Part shown: piece by piece, positions 1-10,174 of the stretch
Layout of the letters: every line of letters begins with the position of its first letter
Numbering within the stretch: position 1 is the stretch's first letter
Assembly: GCA_022432975.1 (NCBI GenBank)
Contig: CM039516.1
Span: 30,086,051 to 30,150,050, forward strand
DNA from: Begonia masoniana
Lineage: Eukaryota > Streptophyta > Magnoliopsida > Cucurbitales > Begoniaceae
Reading direction: 5' to 3'
DNA length: 64,000 bases
The notes under the pieces: model-generated
Seen by the model: only the letters and a program-made list of their open reading frames with translations
Told to the model about the DNA's origin: nothing
The model's database searches: none
Position numbers and translations under genes: made by a program

Positions 1-620
1 ACGATCAACTACTACCCAAATTGCATCATGTCCTTTTGCTGTTCTAGGCAATCCTGTAACAAAATCCATTGTCACTTGATTCCACTTCCATTCCGGAACT
101 GATAGGGGTTGTAATGTCCCTGCAGGCCTCTGATGTTCAGCCTTAACTTGCTGGCAGATCAAGCATGACCCTACGTACTCTGCCACATTTCTTTTCATAT
201 TAGGCCACCAGTAATGCTGCTTAAGGTCTCTGTACATTTTAGTACTTCCAGGATGAACAGAGAGCCTAGAAGAGTGTGCCTCGGATAGAATTTCCTTTCT
301 AAGTTCAGTATCAGCCGGAACAAACCATCTATTTTGAAACTTGAGAATTCCATCAACCGAGCAGCTGAAATTCGTCCTGTCAGTAGAATCCATGCACAAT
401 TTATACTTGTTGCATTCAGCGTCATTCATTTGAACTTCTTTTATTCTTTCCAAAATAGTAGGCCTCAAAGATATGGCCGAAAGCATGGCTGACACACTAG
501 ATACTGCTTCAAGGTTAAACCTTAAGAATTCAGTCTCTAAGGCTATCGGTATGTCTAGAATCAACGTAGAAACCGATGGAGTCACCCTACTCAAAGCGTC
601 TGCCACAACATTCGCCTTTA
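1..620 (-). pseudogene. RNase H end and N-terminal integrase of left minus-strand gypsy element (partial)
   Basis: In the frame following the second break, the minus strand encodes the linker and the integrase zinc-binding domain ([18 protein letters not shown], then [14 protein letters not shown]), followed by the start of the catalytic core with the first Asp in the MDFVTGLP block. It continues beyond position 1. No stop was seen in this stretch. Confidence 0.82.
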
Positions 621-1815
621 CCGGGATGATACTTAATCTCAAAGTCATAGTCCTTTACAAATTCCAACCATCTACGTTGCCTCATGTTTAGTTCCTTCTG
701 TGTGAAAATGTACTTTAGACTCTTATGATCTGAAAATATTTCACACGATTGTCCATATAAATAATGCCTCCAAATCTTGAGTGCAAATACTACAGCAGCT
801 AATTCCAAGTCATGTGTAGGGTAATTCTTCTCATGAGTTTTCAACTGTCTGGAAGCATAGGCTATCACTTTTCCTTCTTGCATCAAGACACAGCCAAGAC
901 CAATCTTGGATGCATCACAATAAATACTAAATTTACCATTCTCAGCAGGAAGGGTCAGGATTGGAGCATTGGTCAGTTTCTGTTTCAAGGCTTGGAAACT
1001 ATGCTCACATTCATCGGTCCATAAATACTTCACATTTTTCCTTGTTAACTTAGTAAGAGGTGTAGCAATCTTTGAAAATCCTTCAATGAACTTTCTATAA
1101 TACCCTGCAAGTCCAAGAAAACTTCTAATATCAGTAGCATTCTTCGGTTGGGGCCATTCCTTAACTGCTTGAACTTTAGTCGGGTCGACAGATAATCCCT
1201 CTCCAGAGATGACGTGTCCTAGAAAGTGAACTTGGTCTAACCAAAATTCACACTTAGAAAACTTGGCGTATAGTTGGCGCTGCTTCAATAATTCTAATAC
1301 TAAGTTTAAGTGTCTTGTGTGCTCCTCCTTGGTCTTAGAATAAATTAGAATGTCATCAATGAATACAATAACAAACTTGTCCAAATACTCGTGAAACACC
1401 CTATTCATAAGATCCATAAAGGCTGCCGGTGCATTTGTCAAACCAAAAGACATAACCAAAAACTCATAATGTCCATACCTAGTACGAAAGGCAGTCTTTG
1501 GGATATCTTCGGATTTAACCTTCAGTTGGTAATAACCGGATCTAAGGTCAATCTTAGAGAAAACTTTTGCACCTCTAAGCTGGTCAAATAAGTCATCAAT
1601 TCTCGGTAGGGGATACTTGTTTTTGATAGTTAGCTTATTTAATTCCCTATAGTCTATGCACATACGCATTGATCCATCTTTCTTTTTGACAAAAAGGACA
1701 GGTGCACCCCACGGCGAAAAGCTTGGGCGTATGAACCCTTTCTCTAATAGTTCTTCCAACTGTTTCTTTAATTCTTTAAGCTCTGTAGGTGCTAGTCTAT
1801 AAGGATTCTTAGATA
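587..1815 (-). pseudogene. Reverse transcriptase-RNase H of left minus-strand gypsy element
   Basis: This continues the polyprotein after the frame break. It shows the [16 protein letters not shown] block, [10 protein letters not shown], the catalytic FIDDIL box and the RNase H stretch from [15 protein letters not shown] to [20 protein letters not shown] would copy retrotransposon RNA into DNA in the virus-like particle. The frame is lost again at about 616-620 by a one-base insertion in a short A run just before the RNase H/integrase linker (after KYHPGK), where the peptide becomes unrelated and stops. Confidence 0.88.
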
Positions 1816-3552
1816 CAGCTCGGCGCCTGGGTAAACATCCACAACAAATTCAATTTCCCTATCCGGTGGCAAGCCAGGAAGGTCATCTAAGAATACTTCA
1901 GGAAAATCTTGAACAACCAAGACATTTTGGGGACTTGATCTTCCTAAATGTTGTGTGTCTAAAACGCTGGCCAAAAAGCACAAATACTCCCTGCATGGGG
2001 TGGGTCTACTATTTATAGAAGACATCACGGTCATTTCCTTGTTCTTCTTCAGAGCTTGAAAGGTATGCTTCAAACTACCAGGGGGTTGGAAACTAACTAT
2101 TCCAGTCCTACAATCGATTATGGCGTGGTTATTAAACAACCAGTCCATTCCTAGGATTACATCAAATCCCGTTATATCCATAACAATTAAATCAGCAGAT
2201 AGGTTTTTGTCCCCTACTAATACCATGCAATTATGCAATACATGATTGGAATGCAAATGCTCACCAGAGGGTAAAGCAACATTGAATACATGCCTAGAAG
2301 GGGTGGATTGTACTTCCAACTTATCAGCAAAAGTAGACGCAACAAAGGAATGCGTTGCGCCTGAATCTAGCAAGGTAAAAGCAGGCATAGAATTAACCAA
2401 TATAGTACCTGACACAACAGCAGGCTGGTCTCCTTCTCCCGACTCCATCATAGAAAATATTCTCGGCTTTATTTTAGCAGGGCCACTCTTCAACGTTGGG
2501 CAGTCTCTGATGACGTGGCCAGTCTTATTACAGTTGAAACATCGAAGGACTCCGGGCTTCGGGCAATCCTTAAACGAATGTCCAAACTCCTCACAGTTAT
2601 AACACTTACCAGTCCCAAACCTACACTCGCCCAGGTGATTTTTCATACATTTCATGCACTGAGGAAACTTCTCGACATCCGGTACCTTCTTTCCAGAACC
2701 CTGACTACCCTGGCCTCCAGCAGGCCTCTTTATCCCTCTCTGCTGGTGGGGCTGAAAGAACTTTCGCGGGGCTTCCTTTGGTCCAGCACACTTCATTTCA
2801 GCTTCTTCTGCCTCCAATGCAGTAGACACTACTTCGCTGAATGACAAGCCTTTAATGCCTGAGTACTTCACTCCTCTGTAAATCTCTGGCTTTAGACCTT
2901 GCAGGTATTGAAACACTTTATCCTCATTTCTATGAACGAGGTATCCAGCAAACCTTGACAGAGACTCGAATTGCCTATTGTACTCTGCCACAGACCCAGT
3001 CTGCTTCAAGCTCAAAAACTCAGCCTTCTTTGCGTTCTGGACAGTGGTGCTAAAATATTTCTCATAGAAGACTTCCTTGAATTGCGACCAGGACATGGTT
3101 GCAATATCGGTGGTGATCTCCAGCGACTCCCACCAAAGTTGTGCATCCCCTGCTAGATGAAACGTTGCCAAAATGACTTTCTCTCCGTCTCCAACATTGG
3201 CACATCTGAACATGCTCTCAATCTTTCGAAGCCATTCCTCAGCAACAATCGGGTTAGATGACTTTCCATCAAATGTGGGTGGTTGCAGCCTACGAAATCT
3301 ATCCCCTGAATGCTCATTGACGTGACCTGAATTGGCACTTCCTTGTGTTTCCCGACTCAATAACACACCTAACTGGTCAGATTGCTGTCGCACAATGTCT
3401 GTCTGCTGACGCATCAACTCCGTCAGCTGTCTAATTACACTTGAATCTTCTTCACTCCTCAAGTTCGGCATCTCCCTAGGTACTCTTGGTCTCCCTGGTC
3501 GTCTAGCCATTTGTCTAAGGTTCTGCACAAAGTTATCTATACTCATAAACAT
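1792..3552 (-). pseudogene. gag-protease of left minus-strand gypsy element (frameshifted at end)
   Basis: A 586-codon frame. The capsid-like retrotransposon gag domain covers about residues 85-230, including LWWE and the SLSRFAGYL region. Three intact zinc knuckles lie at about 298-350 (CX2CX3HX3C, then two CX2CX4HX4C), and the aspartic protease site LLDSGATHSF is near residue 394. A second candidate start, MARRPGRP, lies 14 codons in; translation could begin at either. After the protease, the frame enters the PR-RT linker and leaves it after VVDVYPGAE because of a one-base deletion near 1815, compared with the sister copies in this window. The gag and protease domains themselves look undamaged. 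Confidence 0.88.
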
Positions 3553-3649
3553 CTTATAACTAAAGCTAACATAAACACTTACAGTTGTTGGAGTACTTTC
3601 ATGCGACGATTGGCACTGATGAGTAATCTTCTGAACGGTTTAGCAGCAT

Positions 3650-3662
3650 GTCTCTGATACCA
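3650..3662 (-). promoter_or_regulatory. Primer binding site (initiator tRNA-Met type)
   Basis: The minus strand reads TGGTATCAGAGAC three bases inside the LTR. The first 11 bases match the complement of the plant initiator tRNA-Met 3' end, the usual primer for plant LTR retrotransposons. This fixes the 5' LTR side and the element's orientation. Confidence 0.85.
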
Positions 3663-3665
3663 TAC

Positions 3666-5843
3666 TGTAACGCCCCGAATTATCTAAACCCGGTTCGCTA
3701 CACATCACTCTATCATGACTAAGAAATTTCGGATAAATTTTTAAAACTTCATTCGACATTCAAAATTTGACATTTTCTAAACATTCAAAACATTCGAAAA
3801 CTTTGCAGCGGAAAATCATCTAAAACAACAATGAAGTTAGACAAACTGTAGAAAATATTGTTGGGGTGTTTAACGGAAATGTTGAAGTCATCTGCCGACG
3901 ACAAGGTCAACGAAAGAAGCAGAAATAGAAAACCGAAGACTTCTGCCGATGACGTCAGCCGGAAGGAATGAAAACAAAAGACATCACTCGGTAGGCTTCA
4001 TATACCGATGACGTGTACAACAACGCAACACCCTCTGCCGATAACGTCTACACAGCTTCCCTCTCGACTTCATCTGCCGATGAAGTCTTCGTAACTCCAT
4101 ACACCACTTCATCTGCCGATGAAGTCAACATGACTTCATCTGCCGATAAAGTCAGCACAATTTCATCTCCCAACAGACAAACGCACGACATCTACCGATA
4201 ACGACAATATGACCCTTTCCGATAGAATTAATATACACACTACATCTTTCGATTCTCTAAACGACAAAATCACTTAACTCCCTCGGACTGCACCTGCCGA
4301 TCACTAAACAACAAACTTAATACTCTACATCTTCCGATCGAATAGACTACATCTGCCGACACGTGCTACTCACGTGACCCCTTAAGACATCTACCGATAG
4401 ACATCAACACAACTTCCTTCAACAGAACGCAATAAACCTCTACACATATCCACTGATGCAAAATTATTCGACTCCTACCAATGGACTAAACAACATATAT
4501 ATAAACCAAGAAAACTTCGACTATCAACCAGACTTAAAACATTTTACCAAAAATCCATTCATAACACTCCAAGTCATTGTATTGATAAAAATCAGTAAGA
4601 ACATGAAAATCAGAAATTCTCAAAAAAAAAATACGAAATCAAACAGCTGTAGCCTCGTTTACTAAAAACTCAATGTACTCAAATTAAATCATTAACCACT
4701 AAACCTCCTCATCTGTAGACAACATGCTAAACCGCCTCATCAGTTACCAAGTTGAAGCCTGAATGCACTCCTTCAACATCCTCTACTCCTCAACATGATC
4801 AGGGGACACACCTGCTAACTCTTCTTCGCCTACATCACAAAACTCATCTATTAGCCTAATGCTAAGCAAGTAAAGCAATATATTTATATATGTAAAGTAA
4901 TGCTGAACTTAAACTCCTAAACATGCAGTTTCTACTTTCTCATCTCAGTGGCATACACGTTCATTCACAACTTGATCTGATCTCATGGTTCCCTTGGGAG
5001 TGGGATCAATTCTCCCAATGTCTACATCCTCCTACTTAATTAAGGGGCAGATGAATTCCCTTAACACTTGATCTGATCCCATGGTTCCCTTGGGAGCGGG
5101 ATCAATTCTCCCAATGTATAAATCCCTTCATAAGTTAAGGGTGGATTAGCTCCCTTAATAGTTTGTCTGTCGCATACAGTTCATACCTTACCATTCCTTA
5201 CATGAAAATTCATTTTCGTAGTTTTTAATAAATCATGATGCATGGATAACAGAAACATACAATCACGCACAAACCTACTGTTTTGTGATGTAGGCCCGAA
5301 GGCACAAGCAATACTTTACTTACCTGGATTCCTAGCAAATGCTCGGTTAAGAGCTACTTCGGGGGGTTTGTTCACCTATATTCATAAACAGAATGTTAAA
5401 CCTTAATCTAAGCTATTCAGAAATCTAAGGAGTTGGTTTGACATTTCTATTTATCTAACATTCCCGATTCTGCTCTAACCCTCAAGCAGAATCTCTCACT
5501 CGCAACATTATCAAAATGCATACATTGGGATCCTTAAGCTACCTAGGTACTAAAATCAGCAATTAATCGAATCTAAACTCACCTTGGTTGGAGGAATCGG
5601 TGAGGAAATCGCCTAAAGAGTTCTGCTGGGTTGAGCTGAAAATCGAGAGTGAAATGAGTATGACGGCTATACCTCATTCAATCTTTCCTTAAATATGTTA
5701 TCCATAACACAAATTGACAATTACCCTTATGCCCTCACTTAGTTACTTATTAACCTAATTGATTTTACCCCGAATTTTATTCTATAAAATTCACACTTAG
5801 AAGATTAATAGGTTATTTTAATTCTAATAAACCGGGTGTTACA
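3666..5843 (-). repeat. A-type 5' LTR of the left minus-strand gypsy element
   Basis: It begins TGTAACACCCGG and ends GGGGCGTTACA on the minus strand, giving TG...CA ends over 2,178 bp, and is followed directly by a primer site. A conserved TATA-like TATTTAAGG (plus-strand complement near 5690), the paired hairpins (about 4980-5160), an invariant block (about 5280-5315) and a region of CATCTGCCGATGA-like repeats (about 3900-4390) all recur in the other A-type LTRs. Perfect TGACGTCA lies at 3950-3957, and CACGTG at 4360-4365 and 4371-4376. Confidence 0.9.
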
Positions 5844-6375
5844 CAACTCGAGTTCTAGCAATGAACATTCTGGAGATAGATTCAGGAGGCTACGACCACC
5901 CACGTTTAATGGACAATCATCTGATCCGGTTATTGCTGAAGGATGGCTTAGGAAGATTGAGAGTATGTTTAGGTGCGCCAACATTGGAGAATGAGACAAG
6001 GTCACATTGGCAACATTTCATTTGGCTGGTGATGCTCAACTTTGGTGGGAAACAATAGAGACCACCACTGATGTTTTGGCGATACCTTGGTCACAATTCA
6101 AGGACATTTTCTATGAGAAGTATTTTAACAGCACTGTCCAAACCGCAAAGAAGTTGGAGTTTCTGAACTTGAAGCAGACAGGGTCTGTGGCCGAGTACAG
6201 TAGGCAATTCAAGTTCCTGTCCAGGTTTGCTGGACATTTTGCTCACAAGGACGAGGATAAGGTGTTCAAATTTGTGCATGGGCTGAAGCCGGAAATTTAC
6301 CGAGGATTTAAATTTTGTGATATTAAAGGCTTGACGCGAAGTTATGTCCACTGCTCTGGAAGTGGAAGAAGCTGA
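5844..6375 (+). pseudogene. gag capsid region (truncated, stop, frameshift)
   Basis: Encodes the capsid part: FRRLRPPTFNG, WLRKIESMFRCANIG, then LATFHLAGDAQLWWETIE to KPEIYRGFKFCDIKGL. An in-frame stop follows CANIGE (near 5990), and a single-base frame break at about 6335-6345 shifts translation away from the STALEVEEAE continuation. The 5' end is missing because the neighbouring element inserted here. Confidence 0.85.
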
Positions 6376-7198
6376 AAAGAAGTGTGCTGGACCAAAGGAG
6401 GTCCCACAAAAGTTTATCCATCCATACCAACAAAGAGGAATGAAGAGGCCTAGTGAAGGCCAGAATAGCCAAGGAACAGGAGAGAAGATACTGAATGCCA
6501 GGAAATTTCCCCAGTGTCCCAAGTGTTTGAAGAACCACCCCGGCGAGTGTAGATTGAACTTTGGGAAGTATTTCAACTGTGGGGAGGTTGGACACACGTT
6601 CAAAGAATGCCCGAAGCCTAGAATCACCAGATGCTATAATTGTAACAAAGTCGGTCATATTAGCAGAGACTGCCCAGCTTTTAAGAGTGGCCCTGCTATG
6701 ATTAAACCTAGGATATTCTCCATGATAGAGTCGGGAGAGGAACAGCCCGCTGTTGTATCAGGTACTATATTGATCAACTCTATACCTGCATTTACTTTAA
6801 TAGATTCTGGTGCAACACATTCATTTATAGCATCTGCATTTACTATTAAGTTAGAAGTACAACCTACGCCATCTGAACATATGTTTAATGTCACGTTACC
6901 CTCTGGTGAATGCATGCACTCTAGCCGAGTGATGCTTAATAGTGTGGTGATAGTGGAAAACAAGAATTTACTTGCTGATCTCATTATTATGGATATAATG
7001 GGATTTGATGTAATCCTAGGGATGGATTGGTTGTTCAAGTATTATGCCACAATTGATTGTAGGACTGGAATAGTGAGCTTCCAACCCCCTGGTAGTTTGA
7101 AACATACCTTTCAAGCTTCAAAGAGGAGTAAGGAAATGTTTGTGATGACTTCTATTAACACTAGACCTTCCCATGTGGAGAGTATTTGTGCTTCTTAG
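6344..7198 (+). pseudogene. gag zinc knuckles and aspartic protease
   Basis: Continues gag from STALEVEEAEKKCAGPKE through three zinc knuckles to the protease site LIDSGATHSF and the DLIIMD...FDVILGMDWL core. The second knuckle has lost its first Cys (GKYFNC where both sister elements have GKC-NC), which should disrupt nucleic-acid binding. A one-base deletion near 7166 shifts the frame, giving an early stop at 7196-7198. Confidence 0.85.
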
Positions 7199-7815
7199 CT
7201 AGCGTTTTAGACACACAACTTGTAGAGAAGGCAAGAACTCAAAATGTCTTAGTCGTCCAAGACTTTCCAGAAGTATTTTTGGATGACCTTCCTGGCTTGC
7301 CGCCAAATAGAGAAATTGAATTCGTTGTAGATATTTACCCTGGCGCCGAGCCTGTGTCTAAAAATCCATATAGATTAGCACCAACGGAACTTAAAGAATT
7401 AAAGAAGCAGTTGGAGGATCTATTGGAGAAAGGGTTCATACGCCCTAGCTTTTCACCATGGGGTGCACCTGTCCTTTTTGTTAAGAAGAAGGATGGATCA
7501 ATGCGGATGTGCATCGATTATCGGGAATTGAATAAGTTAACCATCAAGAACAAGTATCCATTGCCAAGGATTGATGACTTTTTCGACCAGCTCAATGGTG
7601 CACGAGTTTTCTCTAAAATTGATCTGAGGACAGGTTACTATCAATTGAAAGTCAAATCTGAAGATATCCCTAAGACAGTCTTTCGCACAAGGTATGGACA
7701 TTATGAGTTTTTGGTTATGTCCTTTGGATTGACAGATGCACCAGCAGCCTTCATGGATCTTATAAATAGAGTGTTTCACGAGTATTTGGACAAGTTTATC
7801 ATTGTTTATAGATGA
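7186..7815 (+). pseudogene. PR-RT linker and N-terminal half of reverse transcriptase
   Basis: Runs from the [16 protein letters not shown] linker through [16 protein letters not shown] and [10 protein letters not shown]. The frame breaks at about 7800 immediately before the catalytic box, so the RT active site FIDDIL is read only in the next frame (from about 7802). Confidence 0.87.
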
Positions 7816-8860
7816 CATTCTAATATATTCTAGTACTAAGAATGAGCATGCATGGTATTTGAGTTTGGTGTTAGGAGTACTTAGACAGCGCCAACTTTAT
7901 ACTAAGTTTTCCAAATGTGAGTTTTGGTTTGACAGAGTTCACTTTCTTGGTCACGTGATCTCTGGAGATGGAATATCTGTCAATCCAGCCAAGGTTCAAG
8001 CAGTCAAGGAGTGGCCCCGACCGAAAAGTGCTGCAGATATTCGGAGCTTCCTTGGATTAGCAGGATATTACAGAAAATTTATTGAAGGATTTTCAAAGAT
8101 TGCAACACCCCTCACTCGGTTAACAAGGAAAAATATCAAGTATGCATGGACAGAGGAATGTGAATCCAGTTTCCAGACCTTGAAACTGAAGTTGACCAAC
8201 GCCCTAATATTAACACTTCCCGTTGAGAATGGTAAATTCAGCATTTACTGTGATGCATCCAAGATTGGACTTGGCTGTGTCTTGATGGAAGAGGGAATGG
8301 TAATAGTCTATGCTTCTAGACAGTTGAAAACTCATGAGAAAAATTATACTACGCATGATTTGCAATTGGCTGCAGTATTTTTTGCACTAAAGATTTGGAG
8401 GCATTACCTGTATGGACAATCTTGTGAAATATTCTCAGATCATAAAAGTCTGAAATATATCTTCACACAGAAAGAGTTAAACATGAGGAAACGTCGGTGG
8501 TTGGAGTTTTTCAAGGATTACAATTTTGAGGTCAAATACCATCCCGACAAAGCTAATGTAGTGGCCGATGCTTTGAGCAGAGTGACAACATCAACCCCAA
8601 CTATGATTTTCGATATGCCATTAGCCTTAGAGTCAGAATTTCAAAGGTTTAATCTAGAAGCAGTATCCAGTGTATCAGCTATGCTTTCAGTCATAACCTT
8701 AAAGCCTACTATTCTGGAGAAAATAAAGGAAGCACAGACGAATGATGACGAGTGTAACAAGTACAAGCTAAGCATGGATTCTACGGACAAATCAGATTTC
8801 AACTATTCTGCTGATGGAACTCTTAAGTTTCGAAAAGATGGTTTGTTCCGGCTAATGTAG
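7802..8860 (+). pseudogene. Reverse transcriptase C-terminal half and RNase H
   Basis: Begins with [15 protein letters not shown], then the thumb/connection region ([22 protein letters not shown]) and RNase H ([33 protein letters not shown]), ending in the linker near [10 protein letters not shown] further single-base break near 8845 produces the stop at 8858-8860. Confidence 0.87.
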
Positions 8861-10139
8861 AGCTTCAGAATGAGATCCTTTTGGAGGCACATTCTTCTAG
8901 ATTCTCTGTTCACCCTGAGAGTACAAAGATGTACAAGGATCTTAGACAACATTATTGATGGCCAACTATGAAAAGGAGTGTGACAGAGTATGTAGGATCA
9001 TGTTTGTGTTGTCAGCAGATTAAAGCTGAGCATCAGAGACCCTCGGGAATATTGCAACCTTTACCACTTCCCGAATGGAAATGGGAGCATGTAACAATGG
9101 ACTTTGTTGTGGGATTGCCTAGATCGACAAAGGGGCATGATGCAATCTGGGTAATAGTTGATCGACTAACTAAATCCGCCCACTTTCTGCCGATGAGAAT
9201 GACTTACTCGATGGATCAGCTTGCTGAATTGTATGTGCATGACATTGTACGTTTACATGGAGTTCCTATCGCATTAGTGTCAGTTCGGGATTCTCGATTC
9301 ACATCTAAGTTTTGGAAGAGTTTGCACCAGGCTATGGGAACACAGCTTAGTTTTAGCACAGCTTTTCACCCTCAAATCGATGGACAATCCGAGAGAACTA
9401 TTCAGACCTTAGAAGATATGCTCCGTGCATGCATATTAGATTTTCAAGGATCTTGGAGTAAATATTTATCATTGGTGGAGTTTTCTTATAATAACAGTTT
9501 TCAGTCAACTATTGGTATGGCACCGTATGAAGCATTGTATGGACAAAAATGCAGATCTCCTTTGTACTGGAATGAAGTTGGTGAAGCACAGTTGCTTGGT
9601 CCTGACATTGTGCAACAAACTGTTGAGAAGATTGCCCTCATCCGCCAACGGATTTTGACAGCTCAAAGTCGACAGAAAAGTTATGCTGATAAAAGACATA
9701 GAGAATTGGAGTTTGAAGTAGGCGATGAGATGTTTCTCAAAGTTTCACCGTTCAAAGGAGTTGTGAGATTTGGTAAGAGAGGCAAGCTAAATCCCAGATT
9801 TAATGGACCATTTCCAATCTTAAAAAGGATTAGGAAGACAGCCTATCAACTGCAGTTATCAACCTCTATGGAAGGGATTCACAATGTGTTCCACGTCTCT
9901 ATGCTTAAGAAGTGTGTACGAGGTCCATCTCAGATTGTGGAACAGCAGAGTATTGAAGTTCATCATACTCTTACATATGAGGAGAATCAGTAAGGATCTT
10001 AGACCATGTCGTGAAAGTGTTGCGCAACAAAGAAGTTCCACTGGTGAAAGTCTTATGGCATAACTAGAACATAGAGGAGATAACTTGGGAGCGCCAGCAA
10101 GACATGATAGACCAACATCCAGAATTATTCAGGTATTGA
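8861..10139 (+). pseudogene. Integrase with chromodomain-like tail, broken
   Basis: The zinc-binding HHCC domain is interrupted by a stop at HYW (TGG to TGA near 8957). The catalytic core follows: MDFVVGLPRSTKGHD, then a block where sister copies read [11 protein letters not shown] but this copy has [11 protein letters not shown], so the second catalytic Asp of the DDE triad is lost. FHPQIDGQSERTIQ carries the Glu. After a stop at 9991-9993, the frame still encodes a chromodomain-like end (VPLVKVLWHN, stop, NIEEITWERQQDM) to 10139. Such tails steer chromovirus integration to particular chromatin (family knowledge). Confidence 0.85.
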
Positions 10140-10157
10140 ATTTTGAGGACAAAATTC

Positions 10158-10174
10158 TTTTAAAGAGGGTAGAT
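10158..10174 (+). promoter_or_regulatory. Polypurine tract
   Basis: A purine-rich AAAGAGGGTAGAT run lies immediately before the 3' LTR. It would prime plus-strand DNA synthesis. The minus-strand element's equivalent at 25646-25665 has nearly the same sequence. Confidence 0.75.

Larger units (their letters stand above)
1..5843 (-). mobile_element. Tekay/Del-like Ty3/gypsy retrotransposon, 5' LTR plus gag-pol, cut by window edge
   Basis: Seen from right to left on the minus strand: 5' LTR (3666-5843), primer binding site, gag-protease, reverse transcriptase-RNase H, and the start of integrase, which runs off position 1. The order PR-RT-RH-IN defines Ty3/gypsy. The roughly 2.2-kb LTR, the gag with three zinc knuckles and the pol type suit the Tekay/Del chromovirus lineage (inference). 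The LTR abuts position 5844, where a plus-strand gag begins mid-reading frame, so this element inserted into the plus-strand element at 5844-12511. The expected 5-bp target duplication is CAACT (5844-5848), whose partner would lie left of the window. Two single-base frame breaks make it non-autonomous. Confidence 0.9.

Noticed and set aside
195..425. 76-codon minus-strand frame in the integrase region
   Set aside because: It is out of frame with the integrase zinc-binding domain read from the same strand.
2246..2844. Plus-strand frames opposite gag-protease of the left gypsy element
   Set aside because: They mirror a well-supported minus-strand gag and show no domain of their own. The same holds for antisense frames over the other gag and pol regions (for example 6091-7038, 34065-34659).
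3650..3662. tRNA gene suggested by tRNA-complementary sequence
   Set aside because: Only the 11-base complement of the tRNA 3' end is present, at an LTR edge. It is a primer binding site.
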